DNA of 64,000 nt from Tribonema minus (taxonomy: Eukaryota; Sar; Xanthophyceae; Tribonematales; Tribonemataceae): positions 124,001 to 188,000 of the forward strand of contig JAFCMP010000434.1 of the NCBI GenBank assembly GCA_017506865.1, written 5' to 3'. Positions 33,119 through 44,815 of the stretch are shown here, piece by piece. The notes below the pieces were generated by a model, which had not been told where the DNA came from, ran no database searches, and saw nothing but the letters and a program-made list of their open reading frames with translations. The position numbers and the translations under genes were made by a program. Positions within the stretch are counted from its first letter, which is position 1. The number at the start of each line of letters is the position of its first letter.

Positions 33119-33639
33119 CTTCAACTTCTCTGCAACAAGGCATCTATGTGTGGTGCTGCGCTAATCGCCGGCTGCTCCCCCTCGCGCAAAAGGCAGCGGC
33201 AGGGTCACGCCATCACCTCTAGTCAGTACTGTTGACTTCAACTTCTCTGCAACAAGGCATCTATGTGTGGTGCTGCGCTAATCGCCGGCTGCTCCCCCTC
33301 GCGCAAAAGGCAGCGGCAGGGTCACGCCATCACCTCTAGTCAGTACTGTTGACTTCAACTTCTCTGCAACAAGGCATCTATGTGTGGTGCTGCGCTAATC
33401 GCCGGCTGCTCCACCTCGCGCAAAAGACAGCGGCAGGGTCACGCCATCACCTCTAGTCAGCACTGTTGACTTCAACTTCAACAAGGCAATCTATGTGTGG
33501 TGCTGCGCTAATCGCCGGCTGCTCCCCCTCGCGCAAAAGGCAGCGGCAGGGTCACGCCATCACCTCTAGTCAGCACTGTTGACTTCAACTTCAACAAGGC
33601 AATCTATGTGTGGTCCTGCGCACGTCAGCGGCAGGGCCA

Positions 33640-33869
33640 CACACGACCATGTGCATTCCAGCAGAAAGTGCCTGATACATGTATGGAATGCCATGCGTGC
33701 AACACGCACCTGCATGCACCCAGCAGCAGCTGCTGATGCGGCATTGATGGTTCAGCTGTTGTATGACTCACATAACCAATTGGTGGATCGACTGGCGGGC
33801 ACGAGTGACTTGACCGCGCTCGTAGTTCATCTTGCCTCTCCGATAGAGTCAGTGCAGTTTGTGCACTGA
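33640..33869 (+). CDS. Possible terminal exon of unknown gene
   Basis: Directly after the satellite an open frame reads DAALMVQLLYDSHNQLVDRL and ends VVHLASPIESVQFVH before a stop. It looks like an amphipathic helix followed by strand-like sequence. A CACCCAGCAG acceptor-like stretch lies at 33717-33726. No upstream exon or family is identified, so this is a weak call. Confidence 0.25.
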
Positions 33870-34774
33870 GTTTTGCGCAGCAGATTTTCGGTAACGCAGC
33901 ACTGCTCGCTTTGAAGTACTTTATCAGTGGATACAATACACACACCTGCGCTCTGCTCAATGCCGGGCGCATTACACGTCCCTGCGCCGCACTGGGGCAG
34001 GCGCCTGCGTTCAACTTCTCTCGCGCACGCAATGTGTGCATGCCCGCCCTGCTCCAACCCTCACTCTGACCAAGACCCTAACCCAAAACCTAATCCCATA
34101 AAATCACCTTTAACCCTCACTTAAACCCTAAGCCTCAGTTAAACCCCCTAGACCTACATGTCCAACTTCAACCCTAACTGTGACTCTAAGGGGGCGCGTC
34201 ATGCACGCCTGCCTTGTTGTTTGGCGGCATGCGCGCCTGCACTCTCCGTCGACGCACCGCTATGCGTACGTGCATCGGCGCGCTTCTCCGGCAAGTACAC
34301 CGCATTCTCCCTGGGCGCACGCGCAACACACGCACCGGCGCCATGCTCCCGCATCACGTCTGCATCATACTTCAGCGGCGCACTCGACGCGTGCGCTCGC
34401 GCTGTGCGCCCCCAGGAGCGTCGCACACGTTTGCATTCTACTGTGGCGGTGAGCGTGTCACAGGCACATGTAATTTTACCCCGTAAACGCGTGACTTGCC
34501 TGCAGTCTCCTTTGACGGCACGCGCCATGCGCGATGCATTGTCGTGTGCTCAATTCTAGCGCGCATGTTACATGCGCCGGCAAGTTCCCATGGCTGAAGC
34601 ACACTGCATTTTGCTTTGAGTGTTATCAATGAAATCCCCCAGCAGAAAAGATGGTCCACGATTTTAGAATAACTCAGCGTTGCCAATGAGAATAGTGATT
34701 ATTTGGTGTCGACAAGTGGAGGCATGACTGCCTGAGGCAGGCAAAACACAAGAATACGATCCTACCTCGAGCGT

Positions 34775-35130
34775 ACTCCTGACCCTAACCCTACCCCCAA
34801 CCCTAACTATAATCCCTACCCTAACCCTATTCCTAACCCTAGTCCTAACCCTAATCCTAACTCTAACCCTAAACTTGACCCTAACCCTAACCCTGGCCCT
34901 AACTGTAACCCTACAGTCAACTTCAATCTCACCACTAACCCTAATCATAAGCCTTACCTAGCGTTAGTCCAACTTCAAACCGAACCTTAGTCCTAACCCT
35001 AACCCCAGACCCTACATTCAACCCTTACCTTACCCCGTAACCCTTATCATTACCCTAACCCTAGTCTTAGTCATAACTTCAAACCGAACCTAAAATCTCG
35101 CCCTAGCCCTAACCCTACGCCTACCCCCGC
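34775..35130 (+). repeat. Interstitial telomere-like tract
   Basis: A degenerate run of CCCTAA, CCCTAC and TCCTAA words, the longest of its kind in the window. The other strand is TTAGGG-type. It is internal, with unrelated sequence on both sides, so it is not a chromosome end. Confidence 0.85.
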
Positions 35131-36397
35131 CGTCTAGCCGTAACCACAACAAAATATCTCAACTCTGTATGTTCAGTTTGTGAGGTCCTGCCACTGAGCA
35201 ATGCTTATAACCGCATCTGTGCCCCTGTGTTCAAGTTGCTCGACGTCTCATAGAGAGATGGAGCTGGTATCAAGCTGCAGTACGGGGCCGCGCACACACC
35301 ACGTCACGCCGTCGCCAAATGCAGTTACGATGTTGACGCAAGCCAGATGCGCACCGCCTGCTGCAGATTTTCGTACGGGGTCCGCCTGCCGCCATCGTAC
35401 CACTTCTGCGCCGCCAGTTTTCGGCCATCCGCTGCACCATTAGTACCCTGAGTGTTGTTGTACTTTCAATCACTATTTCCCAGGGCAACTGTCGCACTGT
35501 GGTCCCAAGTGTGTCAGAGATTATGAGTTCCCAGACGACAGTCGTCAGCAAATCCAAATCGCGCAGATGCCGCAACGCCTGCAGTTGCACAAATGTCGCA
35601 ATGCCTCCAGGTACTATTTTTCAGCCCAGATCTCCAGCTTGCTGCAGTCAATGTTATCCGCAGTCACATTTTGTCTCGTCGTGACACGTTCTCAGGAAGC
35701 TCGTGAATTTGATTAGAGCCACGGGTAAACTGGTTGCCAGGAACAAAAAACACTCGCCTGTTTCAAGGTCGACCACCATCTCGAGGCACACGCGCAGAAA
35801 AATTTCCGAGGCCCTGGGAAACTTCACCTTGTCTCGTCAGTAGGGTTCAGAATACCTGTGCAGCAGCGCAGCGGAAGCCAGAGTGCAGGTGAGCGTTTCG
35901 CATCGTGTGCACCACATCGAAAAGCACATGCTCCTTCAGGTGTGAGCAATGATGATAATGGTGATGATCAGCGGCAGCACGATCGCACGGTACAAAGCTC
36001 GAGTTGAAGTGCAGCACTGAGCTCGGCATTGCTCAGCAAGCCAGCAACATGAAGTGATAATAGTGTTGAGCACTGCATATCCTTCGGCGATCTGAGCGGT
36101 GACGGTGACGCAAATGCCAATTCAGTACTTGCATGACTGGCGCAGCATGCGAAAACGCATTGCCCGCTCATGAACCAACGAGCCGCGCATGTCAAAGTGT
36201 GCATGGAAGGTATGACCAAGTACTGCCACAACACCATGTCAAACACCACGTTAATGGACCGGACTCAGCTTGCTAGACTCATGTTGCAAATTGAAAATGC
36301 ATAGACAACGTGTCGACAGTTTACTACAACACACATGCGCGCAGAGAGTTATCAGCCGGATTGAATTGCCCACAAGGTGACGCGGGGGCACAGGACT

Positions 36398-36450
36398 AAG
36401 GGTTAGCGGTAGGGTTAGGGTTAGCCTAGGGTTTGGGGTAGGGCTAGGGT
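36398..36450 (-). repeat. Telomere-like tract in inverse orientation
   Basis: AGGGTTAGGGTTAG and variants on the plus strand, the opposite orientation to most CCCTAA tracts in this window. It is surrounded by array 2 sequence. Confidence 0.7.
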
Positions 36451-36505
36451 CAGGACGCCGAGGCCTGCACACATGTTCACACGTCCATGATGACGCGGCG
36501 TCAGC

Positions 36506-36675
36506 GACATCAACGCAGCTTCGTCGCGCCGCGCGGTCCGCGCACGCGGCGCGCCGACAGCACTGCTCAGCGATACGGCGGAGCGCGCACATCAACGCAG
36601 CTTCGTCGCGCCGCGCGGTCCTCGCACGCGGCGCGCAGACAGCACTGCTCAGCGATACGGCGGAGCGCGCACGCC
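36506..36675 (+). repeat. Two copies of an 85-bp GC-rich repeat
   Basis: Each copy runs from ATCAACGCAGCTTCGTCGCG to GCGATACGGCGGAGCGCGCAC. A third partial copy (GACAGCACTGCTCAGCGATG) lies at about 36750-36790. Confidence 0.75.
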
Positions 36676-36939
36676 CGTCTGACCCTAACCTTAACTTAAA
36701 CCTGACCCTGCCTCTAGCCATTACACTAACCCTAAACAAAATCCTCGCGCCGACAGCACTGCTCAGCGATGGTGCGGAGCGCCTGCGCATGCGCCCAGGT
36801 TACGCGTTACGCCGCGCGACGCGAGGCGCACCAGCTCCGCGCGTCACAAAGAACGCAAGACAGTACGCCATACGCGACGCGTCGGAAGCGACACGCAGCA
36901 GAGGAGGCGCTGCCGCGCCGCTGCTGCGCGCTCGCTCGC

Positions 36940-37161
36940 CTGCGACGCGTTGCGCAAGCTGCGCACCAGCGTGCAGTGGCAGTGGGCTTGTCGACGGTGC
37001 GATGGCAAATGTTGAAGTGTGTGATGTACCTCGCGTCTTTGGTCGCCCCCTGCACTTCAACAGTGACGGCCGCCTTGATGATTTGCCCAGCACGCACTCC
37101 GCCCAATGTTTTGAACTCCGCCGTGATGGTGGCGCTGACCTCCTTGAGCATTCTTTTCTTT
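36940..37161 (-). CDS. Exon-like block of unknown family, array 2 copy a
   Basis: The clearest copy of the recurring minus-strand block. It has a TTTTGCGCAG acceptor, 222 nt, and a GCGAGC donor of the GC-AG type. It reads MLKEVSATITAEF, then AGQIIKAAVTVEVQ, then ITHFNICHRTVDK. The pattern EVxxxITAEL..G....IxAAxxVEV is shared with the copies at 39150-39400, 41740-42000 and 42614-42900, which have drifted in frame. No known family could be named. Confidence 0.3.
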
Positions 37162-38078
37162 CTGCGCAAAAGGCAGGAGTGGACGCATGGCGGACACCGG
37201 GACACATGAGCATGGAATGGTCGTATTTTTCAGCATGTGGAAGGCGTTGCAAAATCGTGGCGTCGCTGGCACCAGCACAACATGTCAGACGACGGAGTGT
37301 CCGTGGCAGCGAACCTCAACGGAAAGCGTCTAGCTTGGCAATTGACGCTCGCTCCGACGTACTACTTACTTCAGCACTGCGCTCACCATTGCTCTTCTGG
37401 GCAAGTGCATTACCCGCGCCTGCGTTCAGCTTCACGCGCGCACGCAACACATGCAAGTGCGTTACAAAAACGAAATCGCTCCAGACACGCGTCACGTGCG
37501 CCTGCATTCCACTTGAGACGTGTGCGCCATGCCAATGTGCGCGCGCGCTGTGATCCGGCAGGCACGTACTGCTTCGATCGCAGTCTGTCTTGGCGGCGTG
37601 CGCGAAGTGTGTGCGTGTGCTGTGCTCTGGCAGGCGGCGTAACACGCGTGTCTCCAGACTACGTTTCCGAATGCGTGTTACGTGCGCGTACGGTGTGCTC
37701 GGCAGTCGCGTTCTACTTTGGCGGGGACGGTCGTTGCGCGCAAACCATGCGCTGGCGCTCCCCGCTAGCAGGCTCAGTCACCGCACGGGCGCACGTGCTG
37801 CGTACATGTGCTCTACACTCCGGCAAACGCGTACGCAAGCACGCTCTTGCAACTACTTCAGTGGTGCGCATTGCATATGCACAGAGCGCTAGCAACGCAT
37901 TCACGCACTGCAGTGAGCTCATCGCACTCCCTACACGAGAGACTGAGCACTGGGCACCCACATTCACGCAGCGAGCGCCCCGCGCATTGCGATTCGCGAC
38001 AAATTATCGGTAAGCTGCTGAAATTGATTGAAGACCGCGTGTGAACTGATTGCAAGTGCAGGAGCAGCAACCGCTCAC

Positions 38079-38170
38079 CTGTTTTCCAGGGGTCGGCCAC
38101 CATCTCAAGGCACACACGTGGGAGGACCTCCAGGTTTTGGGGGAGTGCACCTTGTCTCGTAAAGGCGGTC
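38079..38170 (-). CDS. Exon-like block of unknown family, array 2
   Basis: A 92-nt block between a GGTTCTTAG acceptor and a GTGAGC donor, reading TAFTRQGALPQNLEVLPRVC then LEMVADPWKTG. The copy at 40551-40636 reads TAFSRQDMMPQLLALLCSLC and uses a GCAAGT donor; the copy at 35758-35850 keeps LRVCLEMVVDLETG. Conservation of both splice ends suggests true exons, or relics of them. The family is unknown. Confidence 0.3.
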
Positions 38171-39674
38171 CTAAGAACCATAAAACAGCAGCACGGCGGC
38201 AGCATTTCAAGTGAGTGGTGCGCATCACAGCGCACACAGTAAGCGACATGCAAGCGATGATGGCAATGTTGATGAGTGATTTGTTGGACGGCAGCGCGGT
38301 CGCACGGTACAGCCCAAGTTCAAAGCATCAGTCCGGAGCTCAGCATTGGTGAATGCTGGCGACGCGCTAACACCATGTATTCAATTGATAATGATGTTTT
38401 GGCGCTTTGTGTTCTTTGACAGCTTTGAGCGGTGATGAATTGCATCCTCCATTGTCACATATGAACGGCACAACATGGCAACACTTCCTGCACATCCATG
38501 AACCATCACGTTGTAAATTTCACTGAGTACATGGAAGGTAGTGTTAGTGCCTCGGTACTGCCACATCAAAGCTTGGGCGCCTGGAAGGGAGCAACCCTAA
38601 TTGTATCTTCAACCCTACCCACAATTTTCACCCTATTGCCTGCCACACTCGTTGGTACTGGGCCTCACAAAGTGTGTGCGCTGCCAACATTGCTCTATGC
38701 TCGTGTGCACAGAGCGATGTCAGCCGAGAAGGATTGCGCGCAGCACTGCCTGCATGCGCGGTCATTTTGCCCTCGCGTGCGTCAACTTTCCAAGGGGGCA
38801 GACTGTACAGACTGTACAGAATTGGATGCCAAAGGGCGGTAGTAGAGACACGGGGGGCAAGGATGGACACGTTGCTCACACGACAATGATGACGCCGCAT
38901 CAGCGCGTGGCTGATGTCGGAAAGGTTTCGCAATTCGCGTGGCCCTCGCTTGAATCGTGCTGACGCGGCGGCAGCAGCGCTCCACGCATGCCAGGAGTTG
39001 CAAGCAGTGCCCCGATGACGCATTGCGCCGCGCCGCACGCCGCATCATCACCACGCGATGGAACAACACAAAAACGCCACGTACAGAGAGCCAGCATCTG
39101 TGTAGTTGATGAATTGAGTGAACGCTGCCAGACCGCTGCTGTGCGCTCACCTTCTATCACAGCGGCGGCAGCGCGCTCGCTGACGACGACGCGATGGCGA
39201 ACAGCGACGCGCGCGAGGCACCCCGCGTCCTCGGTCGCCCGCCGCTGTTGAAGTGCACGGGAAGTTCCACGATGACATCCGCCTTGACGCTGCGTTCCAG
39301 CGTGCGGTGTGCCTGACGTGTGAGGCTCCGCCGTGATGGCGGCGCTGACCTCGTTGGGCATGGTCTTCCTCTGCACAGACAGCAGGAATGGATGCGCGGC
39401 GGACGCCGGACAATGACGTGAGCATGGAATGGTCGTGTTTGTCAGCGTGTGAAAGGTGTTGCAGCCTTGCAGCATGGCTGGCCCCAGCTTTCCATGTCAA
39501 ATGAAGGAGATATCCGCATAGGTGAACCTCAACCGAAAGCGCGTCAAGCTTGGCGGTGGACGCTCGCTCTGACGCACGATATCAGTGGGCACGATACGCG
39601 TCTTGTGTTTGTCGGCACATGAACGATGTTGCGGCGCTGTGGCGAGGGCGGCGCCGGCGAACGCGCTGCCTGAC

Positions 39675-39785
39675 GTTTGACCCCAACGCTAACCCTAACC
39701 CTCTAATCGGAACCCTAACCCTAAACCTGACCTGATCGGAACCCTAACCCTAAACCTGACCCAAATCCTAACCCTAACCCTAGCT
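39675..39785 (+). repeat. Telomere-like words in a tandem duplication
   Basis: A segment around GATCGGAACCCTAACCCTA is present twice in tandem, followed by more CCCTAA words. Another CCCTAA-type tract lies at 39967-40035. Confidence 0.6.
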
Positions 39786-42559
39786 CACTTCAGATGAAGA
39801 CGCGCACCTCCTCCTGGCGCAATGTCACTACCGTAGGGTTCATTCAGAGGTCAGTGACATCCATGAGAACGCGTACCGGCTAGCGGGCACCACATACTGC
39901 GTCAATAGCAAAGTACATGTCCACGTCGGTGCACGCCAACAGAAAGGCAGCCAGGTTGGGATGCTCGCTCTGAATCTAGCCCTAGCACTAACTCTAACCC
40001 TAATCCTAACCCTAAACCTAACCCCAATCCTAGACCGCACTGTATCTGCAGGCACAATGTGCGTGCCTGCGTCCTGCTGCAGTGGCGGGTGCATTACGCT
40101 CACGTGCACGCGTCCGTCGTCACACGCGCCTGCAGTGCGTGCACGGGCTTTGAGAGAAGAATAGTAGCGTTCCTGCAAGCGCGTGAAGTACGCCTGCATT
40201 CCTCTTCAGACGCTCCAGTGCACGCTCCAGCGGGCGCGTACATCTTCTGTTTTGGCGGAGTGTGCGGTGCATGTGTGCGCTGGGTGCTCCTCAAGCGCAT
40301 CACGCGCGTCTGCATGCTACTGCGCCGGCGTGCGCAACGCGTGCGCGAACATTGTGGTCGGCGCGCGCGTGCCACATCGTCCAAGTTACCACTCAACATC
40401 TCCGGCTCGCTGTAATAGCGCCATGTCATCCGCCAGTCACATCTCGTCGCGTACGTTGCAAATCGCGAGAAAGGCGTAAGAAGCTTACGAGGTCATATAG
40501 AAATCAGCACAAGAACTGAGCGGCAGTGGCAGCAGCAATAATCCACTTGCCTTTTCCCAGGCGGCCAACGTCTTGACACAAGCTGCAGAGGAGCGCCAAG
40601 AGCTGGGGCATCATATCTTGTCTTGAAAATGCGGTCCTGAACAAAAATTGTACAGCAGCGGAGCGGCAGCAACATTGCAAGTGAGTATTTGGCATCAAGT
40701 GCATGGTAATTACAAGCACAAGGCAGCCAGCGTGGAAGCGATGTTGGTTATGTTGATGATGGATGACTGTGGACGGCAGCATGAGCGCACGGTACAAAGC
40801 TCAAGTTGAACTTCATATTTGAACTCAGCGTTGCTCAGCGCTGGTGGCGCACCAGCAATATGCATTGATGACAGGTTTCAGCACGCCAGAAACACACATC
40901 GGTGATAGTGTTCAGCACTGTGCATTTGTTTTGACGATTCGAGCGGTGCCTTGATCGCATCGTCTGCATTTGATAGAATGGCACAACGCGCAAACTTATG
41001 TTGTATGTGCATAAGGCAGCAAGCTGCATGCTGCTTGAAGCTTGCGGAAGGTGCGATTAGTGTCTCGGTCACCCTGACAAAGTACGAGCGTACGGGCGGC
41101 AATCAGCTTGACGCACTCTCCGGTACCAGTAATCAAACGGATGAAAATCGTAGTGACGACAGTAAGCATGTCTGCGCAGTGGGTTGCGAGCTGACAGGAA
41201 TGTGGGCAGCGGTTCGCTGCGCGCGCGCCCACCGTGGCCCCGCGCACATGTGCAGACGCAGGCTGCGCAAATCGGGGACGGCACATGGCGATGCGGGGGA
41301 GGACACAACACAGACGTGGCTGAGGCGTACACTCCTCGTTCACGTACAAAGTGTTGACCAGGAATCAGCGCACGTCTGACGTCTGATGTCGATGCAGCTT
41401 CTTCGCGCGGCATAGCCCTCGCATGTAGTGTAACATGCCAACGCCACAGAAGAACCCGTCATATGCGCGCAGCGCGCACGCGCGCCGGACCCGCAGAGTG
41501 CGCTCAAGACGACGCATTTGCCGTGCGTCACTAATGTGGAGCGCGCACGCGCCTGGAGCCTGCGACGTGCGACCATGCTGCATCGCGCCGCGCGTCGCAT
41601 GCCGCGTCGCTGCCGCCCATCAAAAGCATCATAACAGTTCACCGTGCACTGAGGGGCGACATCATGGAGAGAAGGGAGGACGCGCTGACGCGTCGCTGCT
41701 GCATGCTTACCTGTGACGTGTTGTGCAGGCCTGTACGTCAGCGCGGCGGCGGCGGCGCGCTCGTTGACGAATGCGGCGGCGCGTAGCACAAGGCGCCCCG
41801 CGCCCTCGGTCGCCTGCCGCTGTTGAAGTGCCTATACCGCTGTTGAAGTGCGGGGGCGCGGCGGCAACGATGGCTGCCTCATCGATGCTCCCAAGTGCGC
41901 GCTTTGCTCGGCGCTTGAGCTCTGTTGTAGTGATGGCGGTGGCCTCCTCGGGCGTGCATTTCTGTCGCAGACGGCACAAAGGGGCGGGCGTCAGTCGCCA
42001 GGACACAAGCTTGAGATGGTCGCATGTGTCTGCATGTGAAACGCGCTGCGGTATTGTGACGTGGCTGAGCACTGCGCGCGCGCGCCGCGTGGCGCTGGAG
42101 CGTGGTCGACATGATGGTGAAGTCATCCACGGTACACGATTGGCAATGTGCGAGACATTCACCGAAACGAGGGCTGTTGGGTTCAATGATGATGGGCTAA
42201 CAGGGCTCACATCTGAAGACAGCGTTGCGTCGCGCCCACGGGGCCGCCATTGCGCAATACGCACAGCACGCACCGAGGCCCCTGTGCGTGCCGTGCAAAT
42301 GGGGGTGGCACATGGTGATCTGCGGGAAAGGGGCACAAGAAACCAGCGCCTGCGAAGTGCACACATAACATACGCTGCAAAAATGATGTGGCATCAATGC
42401 CAACCCTCGCGGCGCGTGGTGGAGCTCGCCAATGACATGTCTACGCCCCGCGCCGTTTTGTCATTGCGCATCGTGCGGCGCGCCGCGATGCGCGCCGCAC
42501 CCGCACCTTGCGTCGGAAACGACCCAAACCATCACCATGCGGAGATGCAGCATCACCGC

Positions 42560-42586
42560 GGGGGGGGGGGGGGGGGGGGGGGGGAC
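42560..42586 (+). other. Poly(G) run in array 2
   Basis: A run of about two dozen G bases just beyond the donor of the exon-like block at 42614 (in minus-strand order). Its length may be uncertain in the assembly. Confidence 0.5.
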
Positions 42587-42999
42587 GCTGCCGCGCCGCT
42601 GCTGCGCGCTCACCTGCAACGAGTCGTGCAGGCAGTACGCCAGCGTGCCGGCGGCGGCATGCTCGCCGCCGCCGCGCTCGATGACGATGGGGCGCATGTC
42701 AAGGCGCACGACACGCGGCGCGTCGCTGTCGCCTGCTCAAGTGCGTGGGCACTTCAACAATGATCATTGCCTCGACGGCGCGCCCCAGCGCGCGCTCCGG
42801 CTAGCGCATGAGCCCCGCTATGATGGCAGTGCAGACTGTCTGTGCACGCGAGAGCAGCGCGCGGCGGTCGCCGGGGAAAATGAGCATGATATGAACGTGT
42901 TTGTCAGTATGTGGAAGGCATTTCAGCATTGGGCGTGACTAGTTTTAGCTTGCACGCCGCCCGCCTTATGGGCTCTACAGGTATTGAAAGCGCCCACAT

Positions 43000-43535
43000 C
43001 CTCTGGCACATCGTCCATAACGAGGGCTGCTGCTGTGCGTGTCTATTCTGATGATCACAAGTCATCGTCGCTCAGCGGTTCGCTCAGGCGTAGCTACGTA
43101 GCAGACGCATATCGTGATTGTCGTGATTGTGGAGGTCTCGGAGGCGAAACGACCGTAGTCACATTGACCACAAGCATGCACATCATTTCTACGCACATAT
43201 CTACGCGTAGGCTTTGGCATCACAGAGCCAAGCTCACTGCCATGACCACCGAGCGCAGGTTTATGCTGCAAGCTGTGTACGACGTGCTACGGCACGAACT
43301 GCTGCACGAACAGCAGCAAGCTCCTTCAAGCAGCAGAGTATAGAACATCAAGCACGAGAGCAGCAGCTTGAGCTTCTGCCAGCATGCATGCGCGAACACA
43401 ACGAATCTGTCAGTCAGTCAGCCACGGAGCACGCGTAACGCGGTCACGGCGCAGCAAGACAGGCAGCAGACTTGCCACGCGAGGCATGAGTTCAAAACCA
43501 CCATCTCGGCACAATCACGTGGTCACGCACGCACG
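43000..43535 (+). other. Unassigned, possible 5' part of the WD40-like gene
   Basis: Plus-strand frames here contain helix-like text such as FMLQAVYDVLRHELLHEQQQ (about 43261-43320) and EHQAREQQLELLPACMREH (about 43341-43400), in neighbouring frames. They may be exons of the gene that ends at 44209, but splice sites could not be settled. Confidence 0.25.
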
Positions 43536-44209
43536 TGCTGCTGAAACTGCCTGCGCTGATTTTGAACCTACGCGCAAACATCAACTCAAAGTGGCGACTC
43601 ACCGCCCTTTGGCGTGGGACCTCCTCGCTCCCTCGCCAGCACGCCAGATCCACGGCTGCACTCTCACAACCCTTGCAGCGTCGCCTGATGTGGCTGTGTC
43701 TGCCTCCAGTGATCGCTCTCCTTGACGGTGCTCGAAGCAGGAAAGGCAAAGGTCTGGTCTGGTGCCTTCCAAGCTGGTCGCGCCAGAGGCCTTGAATGAC
43801 GATAGCGTCGCGCTCCACGGTGCGTCACGCCCCATGCCCCCAGGCGTGCGCCAGCATCTCTCCTGTTGCGATGTGGCCGACTGGTGTGGGTGTTGAACTC
43901 AAAACAGAGGCTGCCTCCGGGGCAATCCAAGCTTCACACGCAGGCCTAGCAGTGGTGGGGCTAGAGACAGCAGAGGTGCTCCAGGCCACGCCGCGCCTGC
44001 TGGTAGGCGAGCCCACGTCTGTGTTGCTGCATACGGAATGGCTAACACCGATGTCGTTTTTTTCTCCTTCAAGTGCCCGTGCTCCAGCATAGCTGTACGC
44101 AGAGCTGGCGCAGGATTTGCGGCGCGGTGATGCGCGTGGGGAGCAGCAGCTGAGGGCAGCTGCAGGGCTGCGAGCGCTGCAGCTCCTGGCGTGGTGCCTT
44201 GTTGTGTGA
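43536..44209 (+). CDS. Probable WD40-like protein, 3' part
   Basis: The last two exons are the best supported part. One ends AVVGLETAEVLQATPRLL at 44002. A 90-nt GT-AG intron follows, with a GGCTAACAC branch-like site and a T-rich tract. The last exon, 44093-44209, reads LYAELAQDLRRGDARGEQQL to WCLVV and a TGA stop. An AATAAA lies 13 bases later. Upstream, CTLTTLAASPDVAVSASSD followed by LTVLEAGKAKVWSGAF resembles a WD40 blade, but the two parts sit in different frames. This means either a missed intron, a sequencing error or a decaying gene. The WD40 assignment is tentative and the start was not found. Confidence 0.4.
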
Positions 44210-44218
44210 TCTAACTCA

Positions 44219-44815
44219 AATGAATAAAAAAAAAAGTGACCTCAGGGGGCTCACAGGGGAAAGGGGCAGGTCGCGCAGGCAGGAGATCCTAGGCACTAAA
44301 AGCAAGTTGAAGTAATCCATCATGAGGATACATTCATAGATAAATTCATAGAAAACTGCAACACAATCCCCTCCAGCTTCATGGGGATGGTCATCATTTA
44401 ATTCCAGAGAAGCTGCTTGTGAGCAGTTTAGCTGTGAGGGAGGATTCGTCAACTCTACATGGCCAACTGCCAAAAATGCAACATTGCGAGTTGCGCACCT
44501 CAAGCAGATTGATCAATGGGCACTGTTCAGAAAAACAATTTTTGCTGGAATGAGGTAGGCGCTCTGCATGACTGTCACAAACGGTGAGGTACTTGCAAAA
44601 TTCCAGCGATGAGTGTCTGCGTACACCGCTACATTGCTGTACACACGGGTGACATGGATGTCGTACTCATGTCCAAAGTTCACTGAACAAACAAAAAGAC
44701 ACGCCGTACAGAAAGGCAGTTCGTGCAAACTTGCCTATTTTTTGTAATGGAGTGATAAAAAAAGTGTGAACTCAGGGTGCTCACAGGGGAAGCGGTAGGT
44801 CGGCAGGAGTGATCC
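44219..44815 (+). repeat. Direct repeat of a roughly 65-bp 3'-flank segment
   Basis: The segment at 44222-44290 (AAAAAAGTGACCTCAGGGGG and on to GCAGGAGATCC) recurs at about 44752-44815 as AAAAAAAGTGTGAACTCAGG to GGCAGGAGTGATCC, about 530 bp away. The sequence between them is AT-richer and holds no clear gene. Confidence 0.6.
44222..44227 (+). promoter_or_regulatory. AATAAA polyadenylation-type signal
   Basis: It lies 13 bases after the TGA of the WD40-like gene and is followed by an A-run, consistent with the 3' end of that transcript. Confidence 0.45.

Larger units (their letters stand above)
28795..33610 (+). repeat. 117/123-bp satellite, about 40 copies
   Basis: The unit runs GTTGACTTCAACTTCTCTGC, then GGCATCTATGTGTGGTGCTG, a Cys/Arg-codon-like middle, and CACGCCATCACCTCTAGTCA. 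Two length variants differ by a CAACA/TAACA insertion of 6 bp. A more diverged variant has CGCTATGTCCCCTCGCGCAG and CACCTCGAGTCAGTACTTGC. Every frame of the standard unit meets a stop within one unit, so it is not a coding repeat. The left end grows out of the telomere-like CCTAAGTCAGTACTG text. Confidence 0.9.
33900..43000. repeat. Second tandem array, diverged units of about 2.4 kb
   Basis: Blocks recur in the same order. A GC-rich block is seen at 34195-34480, 37480-37860 and 40060-40370. An exon-like block with ACCTTGTCTCG-type text is at 35758-35850, 38079-38170 and 40551-40636. A GCACGGTACAAAGCTC block is at about 35985, 38300 and 40785. A GC-rich minus-strand exon-like block is at about 36940-37161, 39150-39400, 41740-42000 and 42614-42900. 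Spacing is about 2.3-2.5 kb. Divergence is higher than in the array at 10-29 kb. Confidence 0.6.

Noticed and set aside
28795-33610. CRISPR-like array
   Set aside because: Units are contiguous near-identical copies with no unique spacers, in a eukaryotic context; it is an ordinary satellite.
34775-35130. Chromosome end (true telomere)
   Set aside because: The tract is degenerate, internal and flanked by array 2 on both sides.
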